Positions 24,101-33,900 of a stretch of DNA of 64,000 bases are shown in pieces. The stretch lies in NCBI GenBank assembly GCA_037893245.1, contig JBAIAA010000352.1, positions 2,914,001-2,978,000 of the forward strand, read 5' to 3'. Below the pieces are notes generated by a model. It ran no database searches. It worked only from the letters and a program-made list of their open reading frames with translations, and had not been told where the DNA came from. The DNA comes from Crossaster papposus (lineage: Eukaryota; Echinodermata; Asteroidea; Velatida; Solasteridae). The translations under genes and the position numbers were made by a program. Positions within the stretch are counted from its first letter, which is position 1; each line of letters opens with the position of its first letter.

Positions 24101-25190
24101 TCTTCCTGATAAAAACAAAACGAAAGAAAAAGTATTTCCGGTAAACTTTAGAGCACGAATACAATGATACAACTGCAAAGGTTATTATGAACGGAAAGAC
24201 CCAAATAGCTTTGTATGCAACCTCTAAAAAAAATAGATACTCACTTGGTTTTTTCCCTTCTGTTTTTGTTGCCTCTTCGCCCCTGTGCCCTTGCTCGTTT
24301 CGACATCTTCCTGCAAGGCATCTGTCGCATCTTGAGTCCGCTCAGACGACCCTTCACCTGTACCCTTCCCCCTGCCTCCCCGAGCCACCGTCTTCCCCTT
24401 CCTACGGCCCGTGGGAGAGCCACTCTTATTAGCAGTACTTTCCTCGGATGCTATGTTCTTTTGCCCTCTGCCGGTAGCTCTTTTCACCGGCTCTGAAGAG
24501 CTTTGTTGGGAGGACGTGTCTAGGATCTTTTGATTCAACGTCTTTAGCATCTCCCCAACATCACCGGAGGACTTCTTGGACTTCTTTCTTTCGGAGGTAG
24601 AGCCTGTTTAAAAGAAAGAGTAAAATGAATTCCATATTCAGGCATTGCATGTTGTTATGCTGAGGAAATCCCAGTTTTTACCACAAAATAAAGAATACTT
24701 AAATTACGGAAGTTGGAGAACACTGTTTAGGAATGAGAAAACTAACAGTATATAAGTTAAATAAGATTTAAAGCTTTGCATGGTGGAGACTAGACTTAGA
24801 AAGATTTGCGGTAACACCATGTGAAAGGATCTCTTTTGAGAAGAGGTAGGGTGGTTCCGATAAGAATTGGTTGTTTTTAACACCACCGGTTCTTATCAGA
24901 ACTTCTGATAAGAACTGGTGGTGTTAAAAACAACCAGTTCTTATCGGAACCACCCTACCTCTTCTCAAAAGAGATCCTTTCACATGGTGTTACTGCAAAT
25001 CTTTCTAAGTATATAAGTTTCTCCTTGACCATACCCGTCAGTGCACTGCACTTGGGTAAAATATGAGGACTTTCTGAAAGAAACAGCCGGATGTTATCTG
25101 TAGAGTAAATAGATAAAAAGTGAACAAACCTTTTTTCGCTTGAGGTTTAGCTGCAGCGTTATTGGCCTTGGTTTTTGTTGTCCTTGGCAT
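13543..25190 (-). CDS. CENPQ: Centromere protein Q (CENP-Q), complete 10-exon gene
   Basis: CENP-Q is a CCAN subunit that works with CENP-U, O, P and R at the inner kinetochore. Exons, in transcript order: 25190-25130, 24603-24245, 24105-24048, 22438-22309, 20830-20759, 19172-19097, 18386-18310, 15489-15402, 14856-14785, 13680-13543. All have AG/GT borders with matching phases and sum to 1131 nt, 376 aa plus stop. Residues 1-160 are basic, Ser/Lys/Arg-rich and low complexity. Residues 161-278 hold the family core: KWQTMTKTSQEFL (human TWQPLSKSTRDHL) and the LKVP motif near 235, followed by coiled-coil heptads (QQELLEQKEEELEKLEAE). The C-terminus (LGLPPL, then a helical end) also parallels human CENP-Q, which is 268 aa; the extra length is N-terminal. 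An in-frame ATG at 25268 would add 26 residues; I prefer 25190 (context AGCCATGCC). The exon 5 donor GTTGGA is weak. Introns carry many elements. Identification rests on remembered human sequence. Confidence 0.85.
14393..14524. mobile_element. Fold-back element in CENPQ intron 9
   Basis: CTCCAAGTTCACATCTTC pairs with GAAGATGTGAATTTGGAG, and inner words ATTCACATCCTGGGT and ACCCAGGATGTGAAT also pair. The rest of intron 9 (13681-14392) shows nothing recognisable. Confidence 0.6.
15111..15143. repeat. Poly-C tract, about 33 bases
   Basis: Uninterrupted C run in CENPQ intron 8; its length is probably unreliable in assembly. Confidence 0.9.
15529..16407. mobile_element. hAT-like non-autonomous element with GAGTCC-rich ends, 8-bp duplication
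   Basis: CAGAGTTGTAT and ATACAACTCTG termini, flanked by ACAGGATG at 15521-15528 and 16408-16415. Both subterminal zones are rich in GAGTCC/GAGTCAC hexamers. The centre carries a nested hairpin (15974-16078, TAGTCTTTGGGCAAGACGT and its complement). No transposase. Its left end is only about 40 bp upstream of the CENPQ exon 8 acceptor. Confidence 0.8.
16737..16949 (-). mobile_element. tRNA-derived SINE, interrupted and internally deleted
   Basis: Minus-strand copy of the SINE seen at 57784: tail AACCAAGGATCCCTCAAAAG, body CTGAAAACCCAATCCACAT, A-box complement CCGCTACGCCA. The B-box segment is deleted. The head is split in the A box by the element at 16950. Confidence 0.7.
16950..17697. mobile_element. 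748-bp hAT-like element inserted in a SINE A box
   Basis: Ends TAACGTCCGTCGATATATCG and CGATATATCGACGGACGTTA, flanked by ACGCCAAC at 16942-16949 and 17698-17705. The SINE at 57784 supplies the empty site GGTTGGCGTAGCGG. The centre has a strong hairpin of GGGCGCC words near 17190-17290. No transposase coding. Confidence 0.8.
17736..17916. mobile_element. Small inverted-repeat unit enclosing a tRNA-like sequence
   Basis: ACCACAAGGGAAACTG at the left pairs with CAGTTTCCCTTGTGGT at the right; inside these, AACAAAGA pairs with TCTTTGTT. The right arm has an extra 22 nt between the two blocks. The tRNA-like sequence lies between the arms. Confidence 0.6.
17790..17867 (+). tRNA. tRNA-like sequence, probably a degenerate or tRNA-derived copy
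   Basis: GGCAAGA pairs with CCTTGCC for six of seven acceptor pairs; the D arm is GCTC/GAGC; GGTTCAAGTCC fits the B box and T arm. The anticodon stem (CCGG/CCGG) has a T-T mismatch and position 33 is C rather than T. If read literally the anticodon is GGT (Thr). Because of these defects I treat it as a pseudogene or SINE head. Confidence 0.45.
18926..19072. mobile_element. Hairpin MITE in CENPQ intron 6
   Basis: GTGACCCAGCACGAGTAAAT pairs with ATTTACTCGTGCTGGGTCAC, and the arms stay paired through AGATTTTGATTTCATCATTT to the centre near 18990. Its edge is about 25 bp from the exon 6 donor (exon edge 19097). Confidence 0.8.
19261..19446. repeat. 46-bp tandem repeat, about four copies
   Basis: The unit runs AAGATTTTTCAGGATTCAGG, CAGTGGTCACC, then AGTAACAATTATTGG. 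Copies 1-3 are nearly identical, the fourth is diverged. Located in CENPQ intron 5. Confidence 0.85.
19602..19982. mobile_element. Family A TTAA MITE inside a Penelope-like 3' end, empty site known
   Basis: TTAA at 19598-19601 and 19983-19986; ends AGGTAGTATACACC and GGTGTATCCTACCT. The host reads CGATCTTAACAAGATC in the uninterrupted copy at 53860, so the TTAA duplication is demonstrated. Confidence 0.88.
20406..20645. mobile_element. Family CWG MITE in CENPQ intron 5
   Basis: Ends GGGGCTAATTTCACGGAGCT and AGCTCCGTGAAATTGGCCC; flanked by CTG on the left and CAG on the right, so the duplication is imperfect here. Confidence 0.8.
21115..21330. mobile_element. Family B TTAA MITE in CENPQ intron 4
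   Basis: TTAA at 21111-21114 and 21331-21334; ends CCAGTTCGCGACG and GCGCGACTGG. Confidence 0.78.
21460..21606. mobile_element. Palindromic element, arms about 60 bp
   Basis: ACAGTGCGAGGACCCGGTTA pairs with TAACCGGGTCCTCGCACTGT; pairing continues through CGTGATAATGACTGGGTTGGG. Short loop near 21515-21535. A structurally similar but unrelated palindrome lies at 60965. Confidence 0.75.
22889..23926. repeat. 11-bp minisatellite, about 93 copies, CENPQ intron 3
   Basis: Consensus TGTCCCAAGTC. Variants lie in blocks: TGTCCCAAGTC to about 23270, then TGCCCCAAGTC, GGTCACAAGTC, TGCCACAGGTC, a second GGTCACAAGTC block, TGCCTCAAGTC, TGCCTCGAGTC and TGCCATAAGTC. Since 11 is not a multiple of 3 and the unit has no stop, long frames stay open on both strands; these are not genes. 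Confidence 0.97.
24785..25013. mobile_element. Near-perfect palindrome in CENPQ intron 1
   Basis: AAGGATCTCTTTTGAGAAGA at the left pairs with TCTTCTCAAAAGAGATCCTT at the right, with continuous pairing through GGTGGTTCCGATAAGAA to a tiny loop at about 24898. Arms about 105 bp. Confidence 0.8.
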
Positions 25191-25514
25191 GGCTGTGAGT
25201 TTGTTGAAGCTGAGAGATCTGGATATTAAAAATGGTTCTGGATGCGTCCACACACACGTAATGTACACTACTCACTTAAAGTCAGAACCTACATTTGGAA
25301 AGATTGAAATAAAAAATGATTACTATACTATGGGATCGTTTGTTTCGCGCAGATTCGATGATCCGGAGCGTCGATACCTGATCTGGAGCGTCGATAGTGG
25401 ATCCGGATCATGTTTCAACAAGATCCGGAACCAAGTTTCTCAAGAACCAAGTTGGCGACATTTGTGACAGACAGAAAAATTGATTAATGGCTCTGCGAAG
25501 GACGGCTTTTGCAA

Positions 25515-26850
25515 TCATGCCATTATGGTAGACCCAATAATTGGGGCGTTTTCACTCCTTTTTCGTATTTTGGATTTTGTCTGTCGTTCTACGCCCCAAC
25601 CGTTGTAAAGCATTGTGCCAATTAAAAAAGAAGTTGTGACCACAAAAGTTGCCGAAAACATGCCAAATACGTGACAAATGTATATTGGAAAGCGCACACT
25701 GGCTTCTATACATGTTAAAGAAGAACTGTTATGGCTTTATTGGTACTCACGGTTATTTGGGGTTGCAAATCCGAGCAATTTTGACCAGCTTTTCAAAACA
25801 ATGATGCCCATAAACGTCCGGTCAATATAAACTACATAGACGTCTCGACAGCACCCGACTCATGTAAAGAGCACGCTATGCGAAGACGGGGGACACGACA
25901 ATGGCTTTTCGAGCGACCACCAACGACTGTTTTATGGTGCAAGAGCGCAGAGCGCAGGCTTGCATCGCTGCACTGTATAGCGCGCATGCGTGTGCGCGCG
26001 TAGCGGTACTTGTACAAAATAATGCAAATTCGTATTGAACCGGGCTGATTGCTGGCACACGATGGGGCCAATTTCACGGAGCTGCTAAGCACAAAAATTT
26101 GCTTAGCACAAAAAAGTCTTGCTCAATAAAAAGAAGTTATCAGCTAAAATTCTACGTGTTTTTCATGCTAATCAAAAAACCAGCTGATTATCAATCAAAA
26201 ACAATAAAGATCATGTGAAAATTTGGTCTGTAACCTTGTTTTTACCAAGGACAAATTTTCATGCTAAGCAAATTTTTGTGCTTAGCAGCTCCGTGAAATT
26301 GGCCCCTGATCGTGTGCCAGCAATCAGCCCGGTTCAATACGAATTTGCATTATTTTGTACAAGTACCGCTACGCGCGCACACGCATGCGCGCTATACAGT
26401 GCAGCGATGCAAGCCTGCGCTCTTGTACCATAAAACAGTCGTTGGTGGTCGCTCAAAAAGCCATTGTCGTGTCCCCCGTCTTCGCATAGTGTGCTCTTTA
26501 CGCGAGTCAGGTGCTGTCGGGACGTCTATGTAGTTTATATTGACCGGACGTTTATGGGCATCATTGTTTTGAAAAGCTGGTCAAAATTGCTCGGATTTGC
26601 AACCCCAAATAACCGTGAGTACCAATAAAGCCATAACAGTTCTTCTTTAACATGTATAGAAGCCAGTGTGCGCTTTCCAATATACATTGTCAAGTATTTG
26701 GCATGTTTTCGGCAACTTTTGTGGTCACAACTTCTTTTTTAATTGGCACAATGCTTTACAACGGTTGGGGCGTAGAACGACAGACAAAATCCAAAATTCG
26801 AAAAAGGAGTGAAAACGCCCCAATTATTGGGTCTACCATTATGGCATTAT
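25515..26850. mobile_element. Large palindrome between CENPQ and RFC2, arms about 545 bp
   Basis: Left arm 25515-26063, right arm 26308-26850. Outer words ATGCCATTATGGTAGACCC and GGGTCTACCATTATGGCAT pair, as do CGGGGGACACGACAATGGCT and the complement near 26465. Without the central family CWG insertion the centre would read GGCACACGATCGTGTGCC. No coding capacity of its own. Confidence 0.88.
26064..26307. mobile_element. Family CWG MITE at the centre of the large palindrome
   Basis: GGGGCCAATTTCACGGAGCT and AGCTCCGTGAAATTGGCCCC ends; GAT lies on both sides, an exception to the CTG/CAG flanks of the other copies. Confidence 0.82.
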
Positions 26851-26999
26851 ATGTCCAGCAAGTATTTGTAGGCCTCTTTCAAGTCCACGGTTTCTGTCTT
26901 TTATGGGGACAGCAAGACATTTCTGTGTTTCTTCCAAAGTCCGTCAGCCGTGCCGTGGTCTTTTTTCTTTGTTGCAGGGAAAGATTAATCTCTCTAGTT

Positions 27000-27160
27000 T
27001 GTACTTGTAGGACCAAATATCGTTTAACTGACCTGTCCGAAGTTTTACAATCATGGATGCCGATAAAAGAACGAAAAACAGCGATTAATTGTTTTCAACT
27101 GGCGTCAAGCAGTTATTCTTATGTTATCTTTGTTCTTTCGCGATCGCCGTCCGTTTAAAA
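27000..27160. mobile_element. Family A fragment
   Basis: Contains AACTGACCTGTCCGAAGTTT, ACAATCATGGATGCCG and CGCGATCGCCGTCCG, all typical of family A inner sequence; termini absent. Confidence 0.55.
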
Positions 27161-27235
27161 AAAAACAGATTTAAAAAATTTCCTCTGGGATCGACCGTGA
27201 GCCCTTAGGGAATTGAGCGCATCTTTTAAAGACGC

Positions 27236-27346
27236 GCAGTTTTCAAATTTGCGCGCACAAATTTTAAAAATTGCGCGCACAAATTAAACAAATTGCGCGC
27301 ACTAATTTTAAAAACTGCGCGCACAAATTTTAAAAACTGCGCGCGA
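27236..27346. repeat. About 22-bp tandem repeat rich in GCGCGC
   Basis: Five diverged copies of GCGCGCACAAATTTTAAAAA-type units, some 620 bp upstream of the RFC2 start. 27350-27970 is otherwise AT-rich spacer that probably includes the RFC2 promoter; no TATA box could be assigned. Confidence 0.6.
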
Positions 27347-27970
27347 GGATTTGTTTGGTTGTGTTGCAGCGCAATCGACATGATCGACCAATCGATAGCG
27401 TCATGAAATCGACCGATAACGCAACAATCGCGTGATGGCGCAGATGGATCGATTGCGCCCAACAAATAAAACTAAAGATAGGCCTATCCTATATCTTTTT
27501 TCGTTCAGTCACTTTTTGAAACACAAAACTTGCTGCTGTTTACTTACTTTTTACGTCGCCATTAATAATAAAACATCGTTCGTCGAAATAAGCGCGCGGT
27601 TGTTTACATCAACCTCGTTACAGATTTGGAGCTTTATCACGTACAGCAACAAATATAGATCACTGGGAATGAGGTAGCGTACTTCCATTGGAGTAAGAAC
27701 GTTCGTGTCTATTGGATCGATCGTGGAACGTGTGCGTGTAAGAACCAATCGCATAGGTTGTTATGTGTGCAAGATCTGTGACCCTTTGGTGGCGCGAAAC
27801 ATGTGAATACACTTGCAAAGCATGTGTTTCACGAAATTTGGTCGAAGCATGGGTTAAATCATAGGTTAAATTAAAGCACTGTGCATTTTTAGTCTTAAGT
27901 ATTGTAATCTGCAAGTAGGCCCTAATTTGCAAATCATTTAGATGAGAAACAGTGCCCACTGATTGTTGAA

Positions 27971-30900
27971 ATGGAGGACAAAGAAGAAATTATGGAAACT
28001 GATGGTTTAACCACGTTAACCAACGAAGGAAAGCAGTCGACGTCCACAGCATCAGACAAATCCAGTAAGAAATCTAGGCCCAAGTACGAATTACCATGGT
28101 AAGTTAAAGTTTTAGTTTGTAGCTTTATGCAGATAACAAAAACTATGATCATGTTTATTTATCTATTACTAATTATACTAGTTTTATTTAGTAGTAAAAG
28201 TATTAATTTTGTTAAAAATAAAATTCATGCGTTCATTCATGAACCCGACTGTCAAACAGTCTGGTTCCAAGATTGAAAGGTCCTGAGTATTGTCAATGTG
28301 AAGTCAGGGAATCAGATCTTTAACTGCCGTAACGTTAGCCATTGTGAATTTTTAAATAATTTGTGTTTTATTTTTGAGTTAATTGAGTAACACTTTCTTT
28401 TTCCTTTAGTTCATCCTAAATAAGGTGTTTCACGGTAATATGCGCCATCTTGTTCACGGGTCAAATTGAACATGCGTTGCTAGACGCGCGCACATTTTAT
28501 AATGAACGCATGATGACATGGAAACGCAAAAGTTTTTGATCGACGATGCGTACACAGCAACGCTTGTAAATTTGCCCCCTGAACAAGGTGGCGCATATTA
28601 CCGTGAAACACCTTATTGAGTTCAACCTCAATTGCAGTTGCCCTCAATTTAGCCCAGGTTGGACGAAGTTCTTCATTGCATTACGACTGACGTCCAGGGT
28701 ATCAATGTATCCTGCCATAGCGGAAAAAAATAATGGGTACAAATATGAACAAATGTTGTTGTAAAATTTTTCGCTATGGCAGGAAACATTGATACCCTAG
28801 ACTCCGTCGCGTTGTACACAACGAAGGAGTCCAACCTGGGCTACCCTCAATTGATTGATGCATTACTGACTGTATACCGAAAATCATGACGATGTCATCG
28901 TTGATAATCATCATTGTGTTTTCAGGGTTGAGAAGTATCGTCCGACTCTTCTGACTGATATTGTTGGGAATGAGGAGACCGTCAGCAGGCTGGAAATATT
29001 CTCCAGAGAAGGCAATGTGCCTAACGTTATCATTGCTGTAAGCCGTTGTCACTTGTCATTACTGTAAGCAGTCTCTACGAACCTCAAAAACCAAGTACAT
29101 TTGCATACCGAAATTTTTTAGTATAATAATAATAACATTAATAACAGGCATTTATACTGCGCTTTTCCAAAACATGATCAAAGCGCATAACAAAAGAAAG
29201 CATAAATTAAAACAAACTAGAACAAAACTTAAATCTACTATTTAGGAAAAAGATAAGTTTTAAGTTTACTCTTAAATGTAACAACACAAGTAGAATCACG
29301 GACACTAACTGGGAGACTGTTCCAAAGTTTAGCAGCAGAGTGTGAGAAGGCATGTTTGCCATAAGATAAACTTGAGTTGTGAGTGTTAAGCCGAGTTCTA
29401 TCGGAAGAAGAACGAAGTCCTTGACGATTGCTTTGGTGAAGATGAAACATATCAGAGAGATAAGGTGGAGCAATGTCCTTCAAACATTTAAAAACATATA
29501 GAAGAGTTTTGAACTGGATGCGTTTCTCCATGGGTAGCCAGTGTAGTTTAGCGAGTAAGGGGATCCATGAGCTCGTGGTATGCTATCTCGTGAAGTGCCG
29601 TGGTCTCGTGGTCTGGAGGGTGTCAGGTCAACTCGCCCCCTGACCGACTCGCCCCTTACCTACTCGCCCCTTTCCAACTCGCCCCCTGACCGACTCGCCC
29701 CCTGACCGACTCGCCCCCTGACCGACTCGCCCCCTGGCCGACTCGCCTCCTGGCCGACTCGCCCCCTGACCGACTCGCCCCCTGGTTTGATTTACATGTA
29801 TTTTTAATTCTATAATTTGTATCATTTGCCCTCGTAGAACTTAACAACTGAAAAGACTATGTGGGTAAACTTTTTCCTTGATTATTCTCTTGCATAGGCC
29901 ATAATCTCGATTATTTTTATCTAAGTTTTAGAAAATACCTTTTGATGTTCATAAATTAAAGACAAAGCAGTAGGCCTAAATCCTCGAAGCCAAAAAAGTT
30001 AAGCTCATAACAATTTATTTATACATTTATATATTTAAAGAAAAAATTTTTTTTGGGGGGGAAATAATCATGTTTGGTTCTTGTTTTTATGAGTTTTTTT
30101 TCGGAGCGCGGGGGGACAAGTTGATCACATAATTTGATGCGATTTTGTTTACTGCTTGGCCAACCCAATAGGGCTTTTCAAGGAAGCTATAGGGAATCTG
30201 TCAATCACTCCACCATTCTTTGTTACGAAAACCAACGCTCTTAATGAGGGATTGAACTGGGTGTTACGACGCTCATCTACAAAACTGTCGGATCCCTCTG
30301 ATCAGTCCGCCAAACGTGGTGAAAGATGGTGAAAAACCCAGATCAAAGAGCTGACAGTGAATACAATAAAGTCGCTAATTTGACCAATGAGGTTGCTACT
30401 TTTGGAGAAGGGGGGGGGGGGGGACGACTGTTTTTGGTATTTTGTATCATGTCCGATGGTGTTAAATGTGATTTTCACATTTTATAAGACGTTTGGTATG
30501 TCGTGTTAGACCTGAGAATATTCAGAACATAAAAAGCACGAACTTTTTAAAGACGCATCCATAAACCGTTTTTATGCATGCTTTAGGGTGGGTTTTTGCG
30601 GGGCACGCGAACGATTTGCGAAGGATGCAAATGCCAAAAAAATGGCAAAGTCAACATTCGTATTTTTAAGTTTCAAAAAGTTTGCAAAACATGCGCGGGG
30701 GTTCGGAATCGTCGTCATTTATTGTTCGCGGGAGTCCAGTCTAGTCCATCACATTGTAGATTTCTCCTTAATTATAATATTTGAATCATTTCTTTCATGT
30801 ATGCCTAATGTAAATAAATTGTACACAACTTGAGGAAGAATATTATTAGAAAGTTGTCCGTTTCCATTGATTTCTTGGAAGTCGCATTCTTGCAGCCTAT

Positions 30901-33900
30901 TTTTTGCTTCCCCTGATCAGTCCGCAAAATGTCTAAGTTGACAGTTCGTTTTTATTCCTCAAAATGACGAATTTTATGGTAACGAATATACATGATGTAC
31001 ATCGATCGTACAAGGTCCATAAATCAAACGAGGGGGCGAGTCGGTCAGGGGGCGAGTTGGTCAGGAGGCGAGTCGGCCAGGGGGCGAGTCGGTCAGGGGG
31101 CGAGTTAGTAAGGGGCGAGTCGGTCAGGGGGCGAGTCGGTCAGAGGGCGAGTCGGTCAGGGGGCGAGTTGATAAGGGGCGAGTAGGTAAGGGGCGAGTCG
31201 GTCAGGGGGCGAGTTGACCTACAATCGTCTGGAGCATTGAATTCGTAATCTGTAGGTAAAAGCTACAAGTTGTGGGTTCGAATTTGGCCCGGGACTACGG
31301 TGTGCGTGCCCTTGGGCAAGGCACTTTGCCACTTTAATATTGCTTCTCCCCACCCAGGAGTAAATGGGTACCTGTGATGGCAGATATGGTTATTGTGGTT
31401 GATTTAGCTGCTTTGCGCTGAAATGGCAGCATTGAGCTGTATACTCCCCAGGGCCAGGGAGCTGAGATGAGATTTGAGATGAAGGTTTCATGGGCCCAAT
31501 GACTGGGGTAATAATGTGAGCGTGCCTTAAGTACCAGTCTTGGTAGATATGTGCGCTAAATAATAAGCCAAAAACTCGCCATTAATTTTTTTTAAATTTG
31601 TTGTTAACCAGTTTGCGCCGGATGACGTATATAAACCAAAAGTTTTCCCCAGATTCAAAACGGATGACGCATAAACACGCCACGAGCAAGGCCAGAAATG
31701 TCTGTCAGCAGCGAGCAAGGCTGGAAATGCGTGGGTGTGCCTTCCTGTACTATCTGCCTGAACACGCTTCGGATCGAGTTTTGTTAAAAAAATCCCGCGC
31801 GTCGGCTCGGTGATGTTAAAATAATCCCGGCGCGAACTGGAGCAAGTTCGGGCGCGAACTATAGTTAACCATTAGTCAGTCTCTGCTTTACCAATGCGCA
31901 TGCTCAAATGCAGTTCGCTCGAACGGCTCTTGTCGAACTATTGTTGAAAAGATGGCAACCGCTTTGTTTACATTTGCGACCTGAATAAAATGGGTATTGC
32001 CACTATTCTTCCACGCATATAAGTAGGATAAGCCATGGAGGTGTTTCCTACCTCCATGAATAAGCCATAACGTTAGTCATGTTGGTCCAAAAACAAGACA
32101 AAAAATTACATTAGGCTCGCCAGATTTTCACTTAACGTTACTCAGCCTTTCCCCTCCATCCGACTACTGACATCCTCTTTTTTCTACGTCACTGGTTCTT
32201 TCCATGTTTTCCTACCGGTATGAACTGAGGCTACTGTCAACCAGCGGCAACCGTGCCTCGGGGTCTGGTTCCAAATAGTCGACTAGATAGTTTAACCATT
32301 CTGCGTTCGAGTGACGTTAGTCGAACTATGGTTAACTATAGTTCGCGCCCGAACTTGCTCCTGGTTAAAGCAGATATTTGACCTTTGATGCTAATGACCG
32401 CATTATTGTTTTCTTTCTCTCAGGGCCCTCCAGGCACGGGCAAAACCACCAGCATCCTGTGTTTATGCCACGCACTGCTAGGGCCCAACTATAAGGACGC
32501 CGTGTTGGAGTTGAATGCATCCAATGATAGGCAAGCTATTGAATCCAGCAATATCTAATCTCCAGATTTTTGTTCCGAGATTTGACTGAGCATTTTAGGA
32601 GGATAAAAAATGTTTTCTTGACCCTAGATGTCTCTATTGGGGCGTCCCTTTTTATTTCTGTGGTTCTCATTTCTGACGGACCCTATTTTGGGCTCCTGAC
32701 CCAAGAAAACAAAACTTTGTAATTTCCGCAGACCCTATCTGGAACCCCATTCTCAAACAAATATATTAGCAAATAAAAGAAATGAATAGCTAATTTACAA
32801 AATCCGACTCTGTGCTATTGGAAAACTATTGAAAATGATTAGTTTATACTCAAAATATAGCACCTGACAACCTGTCGAATCTAATCCCAGATGAGGAGAT
32901 GCATTGTGTTGACTCTCATCGTATACTGTAGATGTCTATAGTATACCTTACTGGTATGTCGTAATTGCCACTACAGCCAAAACGTTCGTGATCTGCAACC
33001 TAAGTCAACGGCCTCTCACTAAAAATGGTTTGATTATTTTTATGCGGTGATATCAACTCACGATAAACTCACTGCAATAAACAGAACTGGAGTTAACCAG
33101 TTCGCGCCGGATGACGTATATAATCGCAAAGTTTTCCCCAGATTCAAAACGGATGATGCACAAACACGTCACGAGCAAGGCCTGAAATGTCTGTCAGCAG
33201 CGAGCAAGGCCTGGAAATGCGTGGGTGTGCTTCCCGGTACTATCAGCCTGAACCCGCCTTGGATCGAGCTTCGTAAAAAATAATCCTGCGCGTCGGCTCT
33301 GTGATGTTAAAATAATCATTTAATTTAGCCATCTAACCAGGTGGAACTGCACATTTTTATCTTTCAAATGTTTTTTTTTTTTTTGACTAACCGACCAACC
33401 AAACTTCAAAGGCAAAAAAATATAAGAACCTCAAAAATAAAAAGGGACGCCCTTTATAGACTATTACCAAGTATTAAATAATAATCTCATTTTTATTTTG
33501 CATACAATAAAAAGAGAAAAACTTGAAAAGCAAAAACAGCTAAAGTTCAATATGATTTTGCACACACTCACACTCTTCAAAATATCAAAAATAGATTTGT
33601 AGGGGTGGGGGGCGGGGGTTAGGCTGTATTTGTTTTTGTGGCTGTTGTTTTACAGTGGGATCCCGTGTGATTTTCCCCTTTTTGCAGAGGTATTGATGTC
33701 GTCAGGAATAAGATCAAAACGTTTGCGCAGAAGAAGGTCACGCTACCCAAAGGTCGGCAAAAGGTCATCATTCTGGATGAGGCTGACAGGTACGTGTCGG
33801 GTCGGGTCGGATTGGGTGTTAGTTGGCCGTTCTGTTTCTGGCTGCCAAGAAACGCAGTCAGTGAGCTACCTAGAGAAACTCATTCAGCCATACTCTTTAT

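Noticed and set aside
26652-27158. Plus-strand open frame of 168 codons
   Set aside because: Runs across the palindrome arm and a family A fragment; the mirror arm gives a similar frame on the other strand; no domain.
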